This document shows positions 34,254 to 43,565 of a stretch of 64,000 bases of DNA, in pieces. The notes under the pieces are model-generated. The model did no database searches. It was not told the origin of the DNA and saw only the letters and a program-made list of their open reading frames with translations. Origin of the DNA: Flavobacterium alvei. GTDB lineage: Bacteria; Bacteroidota; Bacteroidia; Flavobacteriales; Flavobacteriaceae. The number at the start of each line of letters is the position of its first letter. The stretch's first letter is position 1. Location of the stretch: positions 1-64,000 of the forward strand of contig NZ_PQVG01000009.1 of the NCBI RefSeq assembly GCF_002920895.1. The letters are read 5' to 3'. The position numbers and the translations under genes were made by a program.

Positions 34254-37127
34254 ATGAAAAGTACCATCCTGACCTTTTTGTTCATTCTGTTTTTCCTTCC
34301 AAAAAGTGTAGCTCAAAATGATTCCGCATCAAAATTTGAAGTGTTTACCAAAGACCAAAAAGCAAGCATTTTATACGACAAAGCCATAACATTGGATTCG
34401 ATTTTGGCTTATTCCTTGGCGGAAGATATTTTCAAAGTTAGCGGTTTCAAACCCTTGGTTACCCAAAACAAGGCTGCTGTATCGGGCAATGTCATCGTCA
34501 TTGGACGGATTCAATCGAAATTGGTGCAATCTTTTTTGGATAAAAAAAATGATTTCAAAAATTTCGAAAAACAATGGGAAAGTTATGGCTACAAAATAAT
34601 TCTAAATCCCAATTCTAAAATCACCAAAGCCTTTATTATTGCCGGAACCGACCCTAGAGGAACGGCTTTCGGAGTTTTTGATTTAAGCCAAAAAATGGGC
34701 GTTTCACCTTGGTATTGGTGGGCTGACGTGCCTGTTGCAAAACAAAAAGAATTGATTTTAACCCAAAATTCATTTCAATCCAAAGCGCCATCGGTCAAAT
34801 TCAGGGGAATATTCCTGAACGATGAAGATTGGGGATTGCGACTTTGGGCAGCCAAAACTTTTGAACCTGAAGTGGGCAACATTGGACCTAAAACCTATGC
34901 TAAAATATTCGAATTGTTGTTGCGCTTGAAAGCCAACACGATTTGGCCGGCAATGCACGAAGGAACGACAGGTTTTTTTAAAGTCCCAGGCAATGCCAAA
35001 ATAGCCGAAGATTATCAAATTGTGGTGGGAACCTCGCACGCCGAACCGATGTTGCGCAACAATGTCGATGAATGGAAAGAAAAGGAAATGGGGCATTTTA
35101 ATTATGTTTCCAATAGAGATAATGTCCTTAAATACTGGGAAGACCGAGTAAAAGAAAGCAAAAATGTCGATGCCATTTACACCATCGGAATGCGTGGCGT
35201 TCACGACAGCAAAATGGAAGGCGTAAAAACCAACAAAGAAGGAGCGGAATTATTAAAACAGATCATAAAAGACCAACGAAAGTTGTTTGAAACCCACATC
35301 AATCCTGATGCGACGAAGGTTCCGCAAGCCTTCACGGTTTACAAAGAAGTTTTGGACTTATACGATGAAGGTTTACAGGTTCCGGATGACGTGACTTTGG
35401 TCTGGACAGACGATAATTACGGCTACATCCGAAGGTTGAGCAACGAGCAAGAACAAAAGCGTTCCGGCGGTGGCGGCGTGTATTACCACGCTTCCTATTG
35501 GGGAAGACCGCACGATTATCTTTGGGTTGATTCGGTTCATCCTGCCTTGTTGAGGGAAGAAATGATGAAGGCTTATGCATCTAATTGCAAAGAAATCTGG
35601 ATTCTGAATGTGGGCGATTTGAAATCGATTGAATATTCGACCACGCTTTTTTTGGATATGGCTTATAATGCAAATTCTTTTGAGGATGCATCCAATGTCA
35701 AAAAGCATATGAGTCAATTTTATTCGTCGATTTTTGGAAAAACTTACGGAAATATGATTGCGAACTCAAAATGGAACTATTTTGATTTGGCTTTCGAAAG
35801 AAAACCCGAATTTATGGGCTGGAGTCAAACCGAACCGACTACCAAAACTAAACAAACGGCCTATAATCCGTTCTTTTTTGGGGATGAAAACCAGAGAAGA
35901 ATTGACCAATACCAAAATTTGGAAAATCAGGCCGATGCCATCAAAAGCAAATTGCCGAAAGAACTTCAAGACGCTTATTTCCAGTTAATCTATTATCCAA
36001 CAAAAGCGGCTTCGTTGATGAACAAAAAGTTTTTGTATGCCGACAAAGCCAACATTTATGGCAAACAAGGGAGACTAAATGCGAAGGATTTTGCCTTGAA
36101 ATCGGAAAATGCGTTCAACGAAATTAAAGCCATTACCCAAGAATACAATCAAATCGGGAACGGAAAATGGAACTTCATTATGGATATGAGTCCACGAAAA
36201 TTGCCCGTTTTTGATAAGGCAAATATTGAAATTCCATTGCAAACTGATGGCGTTGATTCAGCAGGGATTTTGGTAGAAAACGAAACCGATTCTAGTCCAA
36301 ATGAAAGTAAACTGACATATTCTCAAGATTCGAATACTTCCCATTTTGTTGACTTATTTCTAAAGAAAGATGCGGTGGTTTCGTGGCAATTGCAAAACCT
36401 TCCGGATTGGATTATTGCCAATAAAAAAACTGGAATTTTGAATGCTGCAACAAACAATTCGGAACGAATCCAAATCAGTATTGATTGGAATCAATGGAAG
36501 AAAAATCCAATTGAAAAAGCGCAATTCAGCATCGTTTATGGCGAAAAAAAGAAAGTCATCACTCTTGAAATTGATTCCAATAATGCAGCTGTTGCTAAAA
36601 ACTCTTTTGTAGCAATTGACAATAAAGTAGTGATTTATGCGCAAAACTTCACTAACATAAAAAATCAAGGAGCCTATGAATGGAAGAAAATAGATGGGTT
36701 GGGTTATAGCAAAGCGGCGATGCAAGCTTATCCGCCAACTACACTTTTTCAGACTGATTCTTCTTCTTACTTAGAATATCATATTCATTTAGATAATTTG
36801 AATAGTTTAGATGCAGAATTGTTTTTATATGCCATTCCAACCCTTCCTCTAACAGACAAAAACGGAGTTCGTGTAGGCGTGCAATGGAATAATGAACCTA
36901 TGCAGATAGTTGATTTTGCAACTGTTGGAAGAAGCGAAGAATGGAAACAAAACGTTCTGTCTAATAAAGCAACCAAAAAAATAGCCCTGAAATCTTTTAA
37001 TAAAGGAAAAAACATTTTAAAAATACATAAGATCGACCCAGGCGTGGCATTGGATTATTTTTACCTCAATTTGGATAAAAACAATCCAGTTCCTTATTCG
37101 ATTTTACCAGAAACGGTGAAGAATTAG
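34254..37127 (+). CDS. GH115 alpha-glucuronidase
   Basis: The first in-frame ATG is 34254, after the adjacent stop, giving signal peptide MKSTILTFLFILFFLPKSVA and 957 residues. Family hallmarks: an N-terminal domain with GTDPRGTAFGVFDLS, then the barrel with KFRGIFLNDEDWGL, ANTIWPAMHE, VGTSHAEPMLRNN, IGMRGVHD, TLVWTDDNYGY and YYHASYWGRPHDYLW, and a C-terminal beta domain. GH115 removes (4-O-methyl)glucuronic acid from xylan or arabinogalactan side chains. In this pectin locus an arabinogalactan or RG side-chain target is more likely than xylan. Last gene of the operon. Confidence 0.92.
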   Translation: MKSTILTFLFILFFLPKSVAQNDSASKFEVFTKDQKASILYDKAITLDSILAYSLAEDIFKVSGFKPLVTQNKAAVSGNVIVIGRIQSKLVQSFLDKKNDFKNFEKQWESYGYKIILNPNSKITKAFIIAGTDPRGTAFGVFDLSQKMGVSPWYWWADVPVAKQKELILTQNSFQSKAPSVKFRGIFLNDEDWGLRLWAAKTFEPEVGNIGPKTYAKIFELLLRLKANTIWPAMHEGTTGFFKVPGNAKIAEDYQIVVGTSHAEPMLRNNVDEWKEKEMGHFNYVSNRDNVLKYWEDRVKESKNVDAIYTIGMRGVHDSKMEGVKTNKEGAELLKQIIKDQRKLFETHINPDATKVPQAFTVYKEVLDLYDEGLQVPDDVTLVWTDDNYGYIRRLSNEQEQKRSGGGGVYYHASYWGRPHDYLWVDSVHPALLREEMMKAYASNCKEIWILNVGDLKSIEYSTTLFLDMAYNANSFEDASNVKKHMSQFYSSIFGKTYGNMIANSKWNYFDLAFERKPEFMGWSQTEPTTKTKQTAYNPFFFGDENQRRIDQYQNLENQADAIKSKLPKELQDAYFQLIYYPTKAASLMNKKFLYADKANIYGKQGRLNAKDFALKSENAFNEIKAITQEYNQIGNGKWNFIMDMSPRKLPVFDKANIEIPLQTDGVDSAGILVENETDSSPNESKLTYSQDSNTSHFVDLFLKKDAVVSWQLQNLPDWIIANKKTGILNAATNNSERIQISIDWNQWKKNPIEKAQFSIVYGEKKKVITLEIDSNNAAVAKNSFVAIDNKVVIYAQNFTNIKNQGAYEWKKIDGLGYSKAAMQAYPPTTLFQTDSSSYLEYHIHLDNLNSLDAELFLYAIPTLPLTDKNGVRVGVQWNNEPMQIVDFATVGRSEEWKQNVLSNKATKKIALKSFNKGKNILKIHKIDPGVALDYFYLNLDKNNPVPYSILPETVKN

Positions 37128-37142
37128 AGTTGGTTTTTGTTT

Positions 37143-37188
37143 ACAGGACACAACAGGATGCCAACCAATACATATAATTATATTTTAG
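37143..37188 (+). promoter_or_regulatory. Activator site and promoter of the PL4 gene
   Basis: ACAGGA (37143-37148), N4, ACAGGA (37153-37158), then exactly 22 bp and TATTTTAG (37181-37188), which matches TAnnTTTG at five of six fixed bases. Transcription would start near 37194, about 70 nt before the ATG at 37263. It lies 16 bp after the GH115 stop, so the PL4 gene has its own regulated promoter although read-through from the operon is possible. Confidence 0.75.
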
Positions 37189-37262
37189 TAAAAAAATATA
37201 AGCGTAAAAAAACACTTAATTTTTATGCCTTTATCAAAAAATGGCGTTTAAAAATAATTACT

Positions 37263-40109
37263 ATGAATAAAATTTTACCCAAAACAAGACTATCCATTTG
37301 CATTGTTACCCTTTTATTTTTCAGTATTATCAACACTTCATTTGCCCAAACTTATACTTGGGTTGGAGGAGTGGATACTAATTTTTATAATGTAAATAAT
37401 TGGGATAATACTGCCATTGATTTTGCTGCTTTAAACTCGGCTACTTTAATTTTTAATGCTGGAACACCTTATGACCCAATTAATGTAGGACATTCAGGTG
37501 CTGATGTAATCGCAAAAAGACCCGGTGTCGTTACTGTAAATGTTGGTGCAAACATTATAATTACCGGTACTTTTTACCCCTATAATGATGCCAATTTAAA
37601 CGGAACAATTACATTAAATGGATCCGCTAATTTTAATGGTAGAAGATATGTATATTTAGGTAAAGGGGCTGGTGGAACTTTAAATGTAAATTCAGGAAGT
37701 ATAAACAGTAATTTCAATCTATATATTGGAAATGGTACAGGAGGAAATGGTACAGCCAATATAAATGGAGGGACACTTTATGCTAATGCGTCATTAGAAG
37801 TAGGAACTGGAACGGGAAATCCTACTGGAAACTTAAATATTACTGGAGGTACAGTCGATGTCAAAACAGGTATTAACATTGGAACAAATGGTCATATTTA
37901 TATTAGTGGTCTAGGGCAATTAATAGTAACTGGAGATAAAAAAACAGCACTTGAAACCCACATTGCTAACGGAAAAATTACGTGTACTGCAGGAAAAACT
38001 TTAGATGTTGTTTACAATGGAACCAGAACAGTTGTAAATATTGGACAAAATCCAAGTAGTATGCTTACGGAATATCCCTCCTACATTATACTTAAAAACG
38101 GAATTATCGAAGCAAAAATTGACAAAAACACCAGCAACCTTGTTTCGATGAAAATTAATGGTGTTGAAACTTTATATGTAACTACTTCTACTTCCAGAAC
38201 GGGTGGTTATTATGATTTTACTACTTCTTATGGATTTGAAACCATATTTGGAGCAACATTTAGTGTAAAAGAAGAAACTGCAGATTATATTGATGTTTCA
38301 TTCTCCAGACCCTATTCTCCAGGAAATAATGTGACTCCATGTGATGCAGACATTCATTATGTGTTAAAAAAAGCCGATAAAGGACTTTATACCTACTCTA
38401 TTTTAAAACATAAAGCCACTTACCCCAATTTTGATTTAGGATCTTGGAGACAAGTATTATGGATAAATAGTAGTGTTACAAATAAAATATGTGTAAATGA
38501 ATTAAAAACATGGGAGATGCCGCAACCTGGCGATGCATGGTCTCCTACATCTATTGCCGAAATAATTAAAATTGAATCTGGAGTGCGTGCTGGAAAATAT
38601 GATGGTAAATACCAATTTAGTGAGCCATTATATAGTTTAAAAGCTTATGGACATTCATCTGATACAAATAATTTAGGTATTTGGGCAGTTACTGGAAATC
38701 ACGAATATTTTAGTGGAGGACCAACCAGTCATGATTTAAATTCAGCATCAGGAATTATTCATATATTAATGAATGGGGTACATTATAATTCAACTGGATT
38801 TCAAGTGCCGCTTGGCGAAGAATGGTCAAAAATTTATGGTCCTTATTTGATTTATGCTAATCAAAACGCAACAGCAACTGCCAATTGGGATGAAGCAAAA
38901 GCAAGAGCGGCAGTTGATAAAACGGAATGGCCATTTAGTTGGTTAACCAATACTCCTGATTATCCCCTAGCTGCGGGAAGAGGAAATATCATTGGAAATT
39001 TTAACATCACTGATCCTTCTAAAACCAATGTCAATGGAAACGAAGCTTGGATAGGAGTTACTCAATTAAGTCCAGATGCTGGTGGAAATTGGCAATTCGA
39101 AGAAAAAAATTATCAATATTGGGTTCAAACAGATGCTTCTGGAAATTTTGATATTAAAAATGTACGCCCAGGAACCTATACTTTATTTGCCTACAAAAAT
39201 GGTACTACTGGAGAATATCGACAAGAAACAGTTGTTGTTACCGCAGCAGCAACCACTAATCTTGGAAACATAAATTGGACTATTCCTCGCACCAATGGAA
39301 ATTTAGTTTTTGAAATTGGAGTTCCTAATCGAACTGCCGAGGAATACAAATTTGGCGATTTCGACTATTGCGAAGGTTTTGTAGAAAACAAATTTGCAGC
39401 AACTTTTACTAATCCAATCGAATACAATGTCGAAGATAAAAATTGGCCCACAGCACTTTCTTATGTTCATTCAGCCTATTTCAATGCCGATGGGACAAGA
39501 TCTGTTTGGGATTGGAATGTAAATTTTAATTTGACTGGGACCATCCCTACCACAGGAAATGCAAAATTAACAATTGCCTATGCCAGTTCAGACCACGCTC
39601 AAAATTGGATTTTTATCAACGGAAGTCGCGTTACACCATCTTCTGGATATTATCCACCTAATGGCGGAGGAAATGCATTTTTAAGACAATCCAATCACGC
39701 AAAATATGGATTAGCCACTTTTGACATTCCATATAGTAAATTAAAATCGGGAAAAAACACCCTCAAATTGCAAATGCCATCTACATCAAGTGGAGGCAAT
39801 CACGTGATGTATGATTATATCAGTTTAGAAGGGGATCTAACCACCTTGGGCATCAATTCAAAAGGGGTGGACGTAGCTGATTTCAGAATGTATCCTAATC
39901 CTACAAAAGGAATTTTTGAAATTGCCTTGCCGCTTTCAATTCAAGAAACCACTATCGAATTATATACGATGAATATGCAATTGATTTCCAAAAAGGCATA
40001 TACTCCAGTTAATGGGAAAGTGCAATTAAATATAGAAAATCAAGCTAACGGAGTTTACTTTGCAAAAATTGGAACTACAGGAGTGACTTTTAAAGTTATA
40101 AAAGAATAG
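37263..40109 (+). CDS. PL4 rhamnogalacturonan lyase with N-terminal repeat domain and T9SS tail
   Basis: The start is ATG 37263: it gives a good signal peptide (MNKILPKTRLSICIV...TSFA|Q), and the longer frame from 37137 runs through the promoter. After the signal, about residues 25-260 are glycine/asparagine-rich beta repeats of the autotransporter-passenger kind (TYTWVGG, GTANINGGTLYAN). Then the PL4 lyase domain (about 270-620) has SGVRAGKYDGKYQFSEPL with the expected catalytic lysine (Lys445) and a candidate histidine in MNGVHY (His507). A fibronectin-like and a carbohydrate-binding-like domain follow (about 620-860). It ends with a type A T9SS domain (FRMYPNPTKGIFEIA). It cuts the RG-I backbone outside the cell. 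Confidence 0.88.
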   Translation: MNKILPKTRLSICIVTLLFFSIINTSFAQTYTWVGGVDTNFYNVNNWDNTAIDFAALNSATLIFNAGTPYDPINVGHSGADVIAKRPGVVTVNVGANIIITGTFYPYNDANLNGTITLNGSANFNGRRYVYLGKGAGGTLNVNSGSINSNFNLYIGNGTGGNGTANINGGTLYANASLEVGTGTGNPTGNLNITGGTVDVKTGINIGTNGHIYISGLGQLIVTGDKKTALETHIANGKITCTAGKTLDVVYNGTRTVVNIGQNPSSMLTEYPSYIILKNGIIEAKIDKNTSNLVSMKINGVETLYVTTSTSRTGGYYDFTTSYGFETIFGATFSVKEETADYIDVSFSRPYSPGNNVTPCDADIHYVLKKADKGLYTYSILKHKATYPNFDLGSWRQVLWINSSVTNKICVNELKTWEMPQPGDAWSPTSIAEIIKIESGVRAGKYDGKYQFSEPLYSLKAYGHSSDTNNLGIWAVTGNHEYFSGGPTSHDLNSASGIIHILMNGVHYNSTGFQVPLGEEWSKIYGPYLIYANQNATATANWDEAKARAAVDKTEWPFSWLTNTPDYPLAAGRGNIIGNFNITDPSKTNVNGNEAWIGVTQLSPDAGGNWQFEEKNYQYWVQTDASGNFDIKNVRPGTYTLFAYKNGTTGEYRQETVVVTAAATTNLGNINWTIPRTNGNLVFEIGVPNRTAEEYKFGDFDYCEGFVENKFAATFTNPIEYNVEDKNWPTALSYVHSAYFNADGTRSVWDWNVNFNLTGTIPTTGNAKLTIAYASSDHAQNWIFINGSRVTPSSGYYPPNGGGNAFLRQSNHAKYGLATFDIPYSKLKSGKNTLKLQMPSTSSGGNHVMYDYISLEGDLTTLGINSKGVDVADFRMYPNPTKGIFEIALPLSIQETTIELYTMNMQLISKKAYTPVNGKVQLNIENQANGVYFAKIGTTGVTFKVIKE

Positions 40110-40144
40110 GTCAGTGGCTTGATGACTTCTTATTAAAGTTGAAT

Positions 40145-40186
40145 AAAAAAGGTTTGATGAAATTGAATTCATCAAACCTTTTTTTA
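40145..40186. terminator. Bidirectional terminator between convergent operons
   Basis: AAAGGTTTGATGAA (40148-40161) pairs perfectly with TTCATCAAACCTTT (40168-40181), with A and T runs on the outer sides. It can stop both the plus-strand PL4 transcript and the minus-strand transcript ending at the GNAT gene. Confidence 0.92.
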
Positions 40187-40708
40187 ATTTGTCAATTTGA
40201 GTTTCATCATTATGTCTGTTTGCTCGTCATTTCCTAATTTGAAAATATGTTTATCAAATTCAACGAAACCGTTTTTCTTGTAAAAACTTATGGCTCTTGG
40301 ATTTTCTTCCCAAACGCCCAACCAAACATAATCCACATTTTTTTGTTTTGCTATTTGAATGGCTTTGTCGTAAAGTAATTGTCCTACGCTTTTTCCGTGA
40401 AATTCTTTCGACACATATATTCGTTCAATTTCAAGAGATTTGCTGTCCTTTAATTCCGTTTGCGATGCTCCAAAGTTGATTTTCAAATACCCAATAACTT
40501 CATTTTCAAATGTCGCAAAATAGAATTCGGAGTTTTTGTCATTTAGTTCTGTGGTTAATTTTTGAATGGAAAACCCTTCCTCCAAATAGGTTTTCATATT
40601 CTCTTCGGAGTTGGACTTTGAAAATGTTTCTTCAAAAGTTTGCCTGCCAATTTTTTGCAATTGGTCAATGTCGTTTAGCGTAACTTTTGCTATTTCAATA
40701 TTGGTCAT
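40184..40708 (-). CDS. GNAT-family N-acetyltransferase
   Basis: A 174-residue cytoplasmic acetyltransferase with the acetyl-CoA binding pattern ERIYVSKEFHGKSVGQLL (about residues 94-111) and the later ENPRAISFYKKNGF. It is most like spermine/spermidine (PaiA-type) GNATs, but the acceptor is unknown. It sits 14 bp behind the sulfatase gene and may ride on the end of the long pectin operon, though nothing ties its function to pectin. Confidence 0.85.
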   Translation of the reverse strand: MTNIEIAKVTLNDIDQLQKIGRQTFEETFSKSNSEENMKTYLEEGFSIQKLTTELNDKNSEFYFATFENEVIGYLKINFGASQTELKDSKSLEIERIYVSKEFHGKSVGQLLYDKAIQIAKQKNVDYVWLGVWEENPRAISFYKKNGFVEFDKHIFKLGNDEQTDIMMKLKLTN

Positions 40709-40722
40709 TATTTAAAATGTTA

Positions 40723-42114
40723 TTATTTAATCCCATTCAGATTCACTTCTTTAGCATCCTTTTTAAATTGATTTTCAAGGGCAATTTTCATTTTTTCGGC
40801 TAAAACTTGATTTTGCAAAATCACGTTGTTTTTCTCACTTGGATCCTTTTCGATATTATACAATTCATAATCGGCAGGAATGGCAAGGTGTCGAGTTCGA
40901 ATTATTTTCCAAGGTTTTTGTATCAAAGATTCCTGCAAATGACCTCTTACATAAATTTCTTGATTGGGAATTTCTAAGTCCTTATAGCTATCGGGATCAT
41001 GTTCAGAAATAATAGACCAAGCATTTTTTCCCTCAACGGTTTTAGGAAGTTTTTTATCTCCAGCCAAAAACAAAAAGGTTGGCAATATGTCTATAATCGA
41101 AATGTAACCTTCATTTTTATAATGGACAAGCTGTCCTTTCCAATAAAATACGCAAGGCACTCTGATTGCACCTTCATAATTGGAAGTTTTCCAATCCCTG
41201 AGAGGTGTGTTGTCGCCAAGTCTATCATTTGAAGGATGAACTCCATTGTATTCATTTTTGGAATCCCAATCCTCCATAGCACCATTGTCGCTCATAAAAA
41301 CGATTAGGGTGTTTTTATCCAGATTTTCTTGTTTCAATTTTTCGAGAATTATCCCGATACTGCTGTCCAAATGGCTCATAGCAGCAGCATAATCTCTTCG
41401 AGAACTGTTTTTAATGGAATTCATATAAGGGTCTTTCCATTTCTGTTCTTCTTGCAAAGGAAAATGGGGCGCACTATAGGCTAGTTGCAAAAAAAATTTC
41501 TTCTTGACATCCCTTTTTTTCGAAAGCCATTGAAGGGCTTCCTTTGTGATTAAATCTGTTGTGTGTCCTTCTTCCTGAATAAATTCGCCGTTTCTGTACC
41601 AACTTTTATCTCCGTTTTTATATTTATGGGTATATTGATCGATTTGTCCGTGCAAAAATCCATAGGAATAATCAAATCCATAGGCCTTTGGGCCGCTACT
41701 AGGTTGCAAACCCAAATGCCATTTTCCAAAAAGTGCCGTTTCGTAATTATTTTGATGTAATAATTGGGGTAGAGTAGGGATGGAGTCGGGTAGTTTTAAG
41801 GTACTCTTGTCACTAATTGGTGCCACAATTCCCATACGGCTCGAAGGTCTTCCTGTTAATAAACTGGCTCTCGATGGAGAACAAGTTGGACTCACATAAA
41901 AGCGGTTCAAAATCACACCGTTTTTGGCTAATTTATCAATATTGGGCGTTTGTATTTCTGATCCATTAAAACCTACATCATTCCATCCAGCATCATCGGC
42001 AATAATTAAAATGATATTGGGTTTTTCTATTGCCTTTTTTTGGCTAAAGGAAACCCAAAAACAAAACAATAATGCGATTGTTGACGCTACTTTTAGATTA
42101 AAACCTTTGTTCAT
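40723..42114 (-). CDS. Sulfatase (formylglycine-dependent, family S1)
   Basis: A 463-residue protein with a signal peptide (about residues 1-24). It has the metal site at IADDAGWNDVGF (Asp40, Asp41), the formylglycine motif CSPSR (Cys78-Arg82) followed by ASLLTGR, then GKWHLG and the late metal-binding MSDNGA. The Cys-type signature needs a formylglycine-generating or anaerobic sulfatase-maturing enzyme encoded elsewhere. The presence of a sulfatase in an otherwise rhamnogalacturonan locus is unusual, since land-plant pectin is not sulfated. It is the last sugar-acting gene of the long minus operon, separated from GH28 by an 89-bp gap with a strong hairpin. Confidence 0.92.
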   Translation of the reverse strand: MNKGFNLKVASTIALLFCFWVSFSQKKAIEKPNIILIIADDAGWNDVGFNGSEIQTPNIDKLAKNGVILNRFYVSPTCSPSRASLLTGRPSSRMGIVAPISDKSTLKLPDSIPTLPQLLHQNNYETALFGKWHLGLQPSSGPKAYGFDYSYGFLHGQIDQYTHKYKNGDKSWYRNGEFIQEEGHTTDLITKEALQWLSKKRDVKKKFFLQLAYSAPHFPLQEEQKWKDPYMNSIKNSSRRDYAAAMSHLDSSIGIILEKLKQENLDKNTLIVFMSDNGAMEDWDSKNEYNGVHPSNDRLGDNTPLRDWKTSNYEGAIRVPCVFYWKGQLVHYKNEGYISIIDILPTFLFLAGDKKLPKTVEGKNAWSIISEHDPDSYKDLEIPNQEIYVRGHLQESLIQKPWKIIRTRHLAIPADYELYNIEKDPSEKNNVILQNQVLAEKMKIALENQFKKDAKEVNLNGIK

Positions 42115-42131
42115 AAATTACTATTAATTAG

Positions 42132-42179
42132 AAACCCGTTGGGTGCAATCTTCAAAGAATAATTGCATCCAACGGGTTT
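42132..42179. other. Strong intercistronic hairpin
   Basis: AAACCCGTTGGGTGCAAT and its near-complement ATTGCATCCAACGGGTTT (one G-T pair) form an 18-bp stem with a 12-nt loop between the GH28 stop and the sulfatase start. There is no T run on either side, so it looks more like a processing or stability element, or a partial terminator, than a full terminator. Confidence 0.7.
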
Positions 42180-42203
42180 GTTATATCCCATTTTGGATGG
42201 TAA

Positions 42204-43532
42204 TTATTCTACTAATTGCTTGTTGATAGATACATTTTTGAGAGTGATGCCGTCTATAATGCTTTTGTCGATGTCCGTCTTTTTGGCTTCGATATTCAAA
42301 TTTTCGAAAATAAAATTAGACAAACTAACATTTTGGTCTTTTTCAACATTAAAAAATGTATCACATTTCATGTTGATGTTTTTTAGCGTAACCTGATTGC
42401 CATAAGAGCGTGGTACATCTGGACGTCCTTTTAAGTCGAAAAATTGTTTCCAAGCCAAAACAACCAAACAGTTTTTGGCCTCACCTTTGATGTCTTCCAC
42501 TCTAATATATTCGTATAATTGTGGGGTGTCTGGTCTCATTTTGAGCCATAACATTCTGGTTGCACCATCAATTTGGCAGTTGCGCATAATCACATTTTTG
42601 TTGTGAATAGCTTCGCTACCATTGGTTAAAGCCGAATGACAAAATCCAAAATGACAATCTTCGATAATAATATTGATATTGGGACCATTATTTTTATCAG
42701 TATCAGCAAACGGGCCTTTACCTCCTTTTAATGCAATAGCATCATCGTTTACCGACATATAACAGCCTTTAACCAAAACATTGGTACAAATATCAATATC
42801 GATGGCGTCTGTACTCGGTGCTTTCACTTCAATATGTGGAGATGAAATATGCAAATCAAGTAATTTCACATTATTGCATTTATAAAAATGATTCGTCCAA
42901 AAACCCGAATTAATCAGTTTTACGTCTTGAAATTGTACATTATTCGAATTCCAAACAAAGACCAATCGAGGTCTTGAAACTTCAAGATTGGTGCATTTTG
43001 GATTGACTTTGCGTCTAGCCCAAAAAGCTTCATAATATTTAAAACCATTTCCGTTGATAGTACCTTTTCCTGTAATTGTAAAACCATCTACACCATAGGC
43101 ATTGACCACTGCTGGGAAATAATCTAGGTTTTGACCTTCCATTCTTGAAGCCATAATGGGAAAGTTCGCAATATCATCAGAACCTTTAAGAACGCCACCT
43201 TCTGAAACATATAAATGGGTTTTTGGTTTAAAAAACAACGCACCGGTCAAATAAACTCCTTTAGGAATTACGATTACACCACCACCATTTGCAGCTGCTT
43301 TGTCAATAACTTTTTGTATGGCGACAGTTTGAATTTTTGTACTGTCGTTTTTAACGCCATATTTGGTAATGGTATATTGTTTGCCTAAATTTTTCAATTC
43401 AATTTTTGAATAGTCTTTAAACCATTTGGGAATTTCCGTTCCATCTGGAAAATTGTCCTTACTATAATCCTGCGAAAATGTTACTTGCGAAAATCCGATA
43501 AGGCAAATTAGCAATCTTAAAATGTTCTTCAT
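42204..43532 (-). CDS. GH28 family polygalacturonase-like enzyme
   Basis: A 442-residue beta-helix protein with signal peptide (KNILRLLICLIGFSQVTFS|Q). GH28 catalytic aspartates are kept: STDAIDID (Asp242) and VNDDAIALK (Asp263, Asp264). The usual GHG is replaced by CHS at 298-300 and the RIK block by RMLWLKMR (326-333). These changes are seen in GH28 members that do not act on plain polygalacturonate, so rhamnogalacturonan hydrolase or an RG-II-type specificity is possible. It is followed by the sulfatase gene, and the GH43 gene precedes it by 33 bp. Confidence 0.88.
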   Translation of the reverse strand: MKNILRLLICLIGFSQVTFSQDYSKDNFPDGTEIPKWFKDYSKIELKNLGKQYTITKYGVKNDSTKIQTVAIQKVIDKAAANGGGVIVIPKGVYLTGALFFKPKTHLYVSEGGVLKGSDDIANFPIMASRMEGQNLDYFPAVVNAYGVDGFTITGKGTINGNGFKYYEAFWARRKVNPKCTNLEVSRPRLVFVWNSNNVQFQDVKLINSGFWTNHFYKCNNVKLLDLHISSPHIEVKAPSTDAIDIDICTNVLVKGCYMSVNDDAIALKGGKGPFADTDKNNGPNINIIIEDCHFGFCHSALTNGSEAIHNKNVIMRNCQIDGATRMLWLKMRPDTPQLYEYIRVEDIKGEAKNCLVVLAWKQFFDLKGRPDVPRSYGNQVTLKNINMKCDTFFNVEKDQNVSLSNFIFENLNIEAKKTDIDKSIIDGITLKNVSINKQLVE

Positions 43533-43565
43533 TGTGTTTTTATTTTATTTATTTAATACTCTTTT

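Noticed and set aside
37137..37262. Longer start for the PL4 gene at 37137
   Set aside because: The extra 42 residues are basic with no signal peptide and overlap the operator and -7 box; ATG 37263 gives a clean signal sequence.
40709..40722. Separate promoter for the GNAT gene
   Set aside because: Only 14 bp separate it from the sulfatase gene and no TAnnTTTG-type box is present; co-transcription is simpler.
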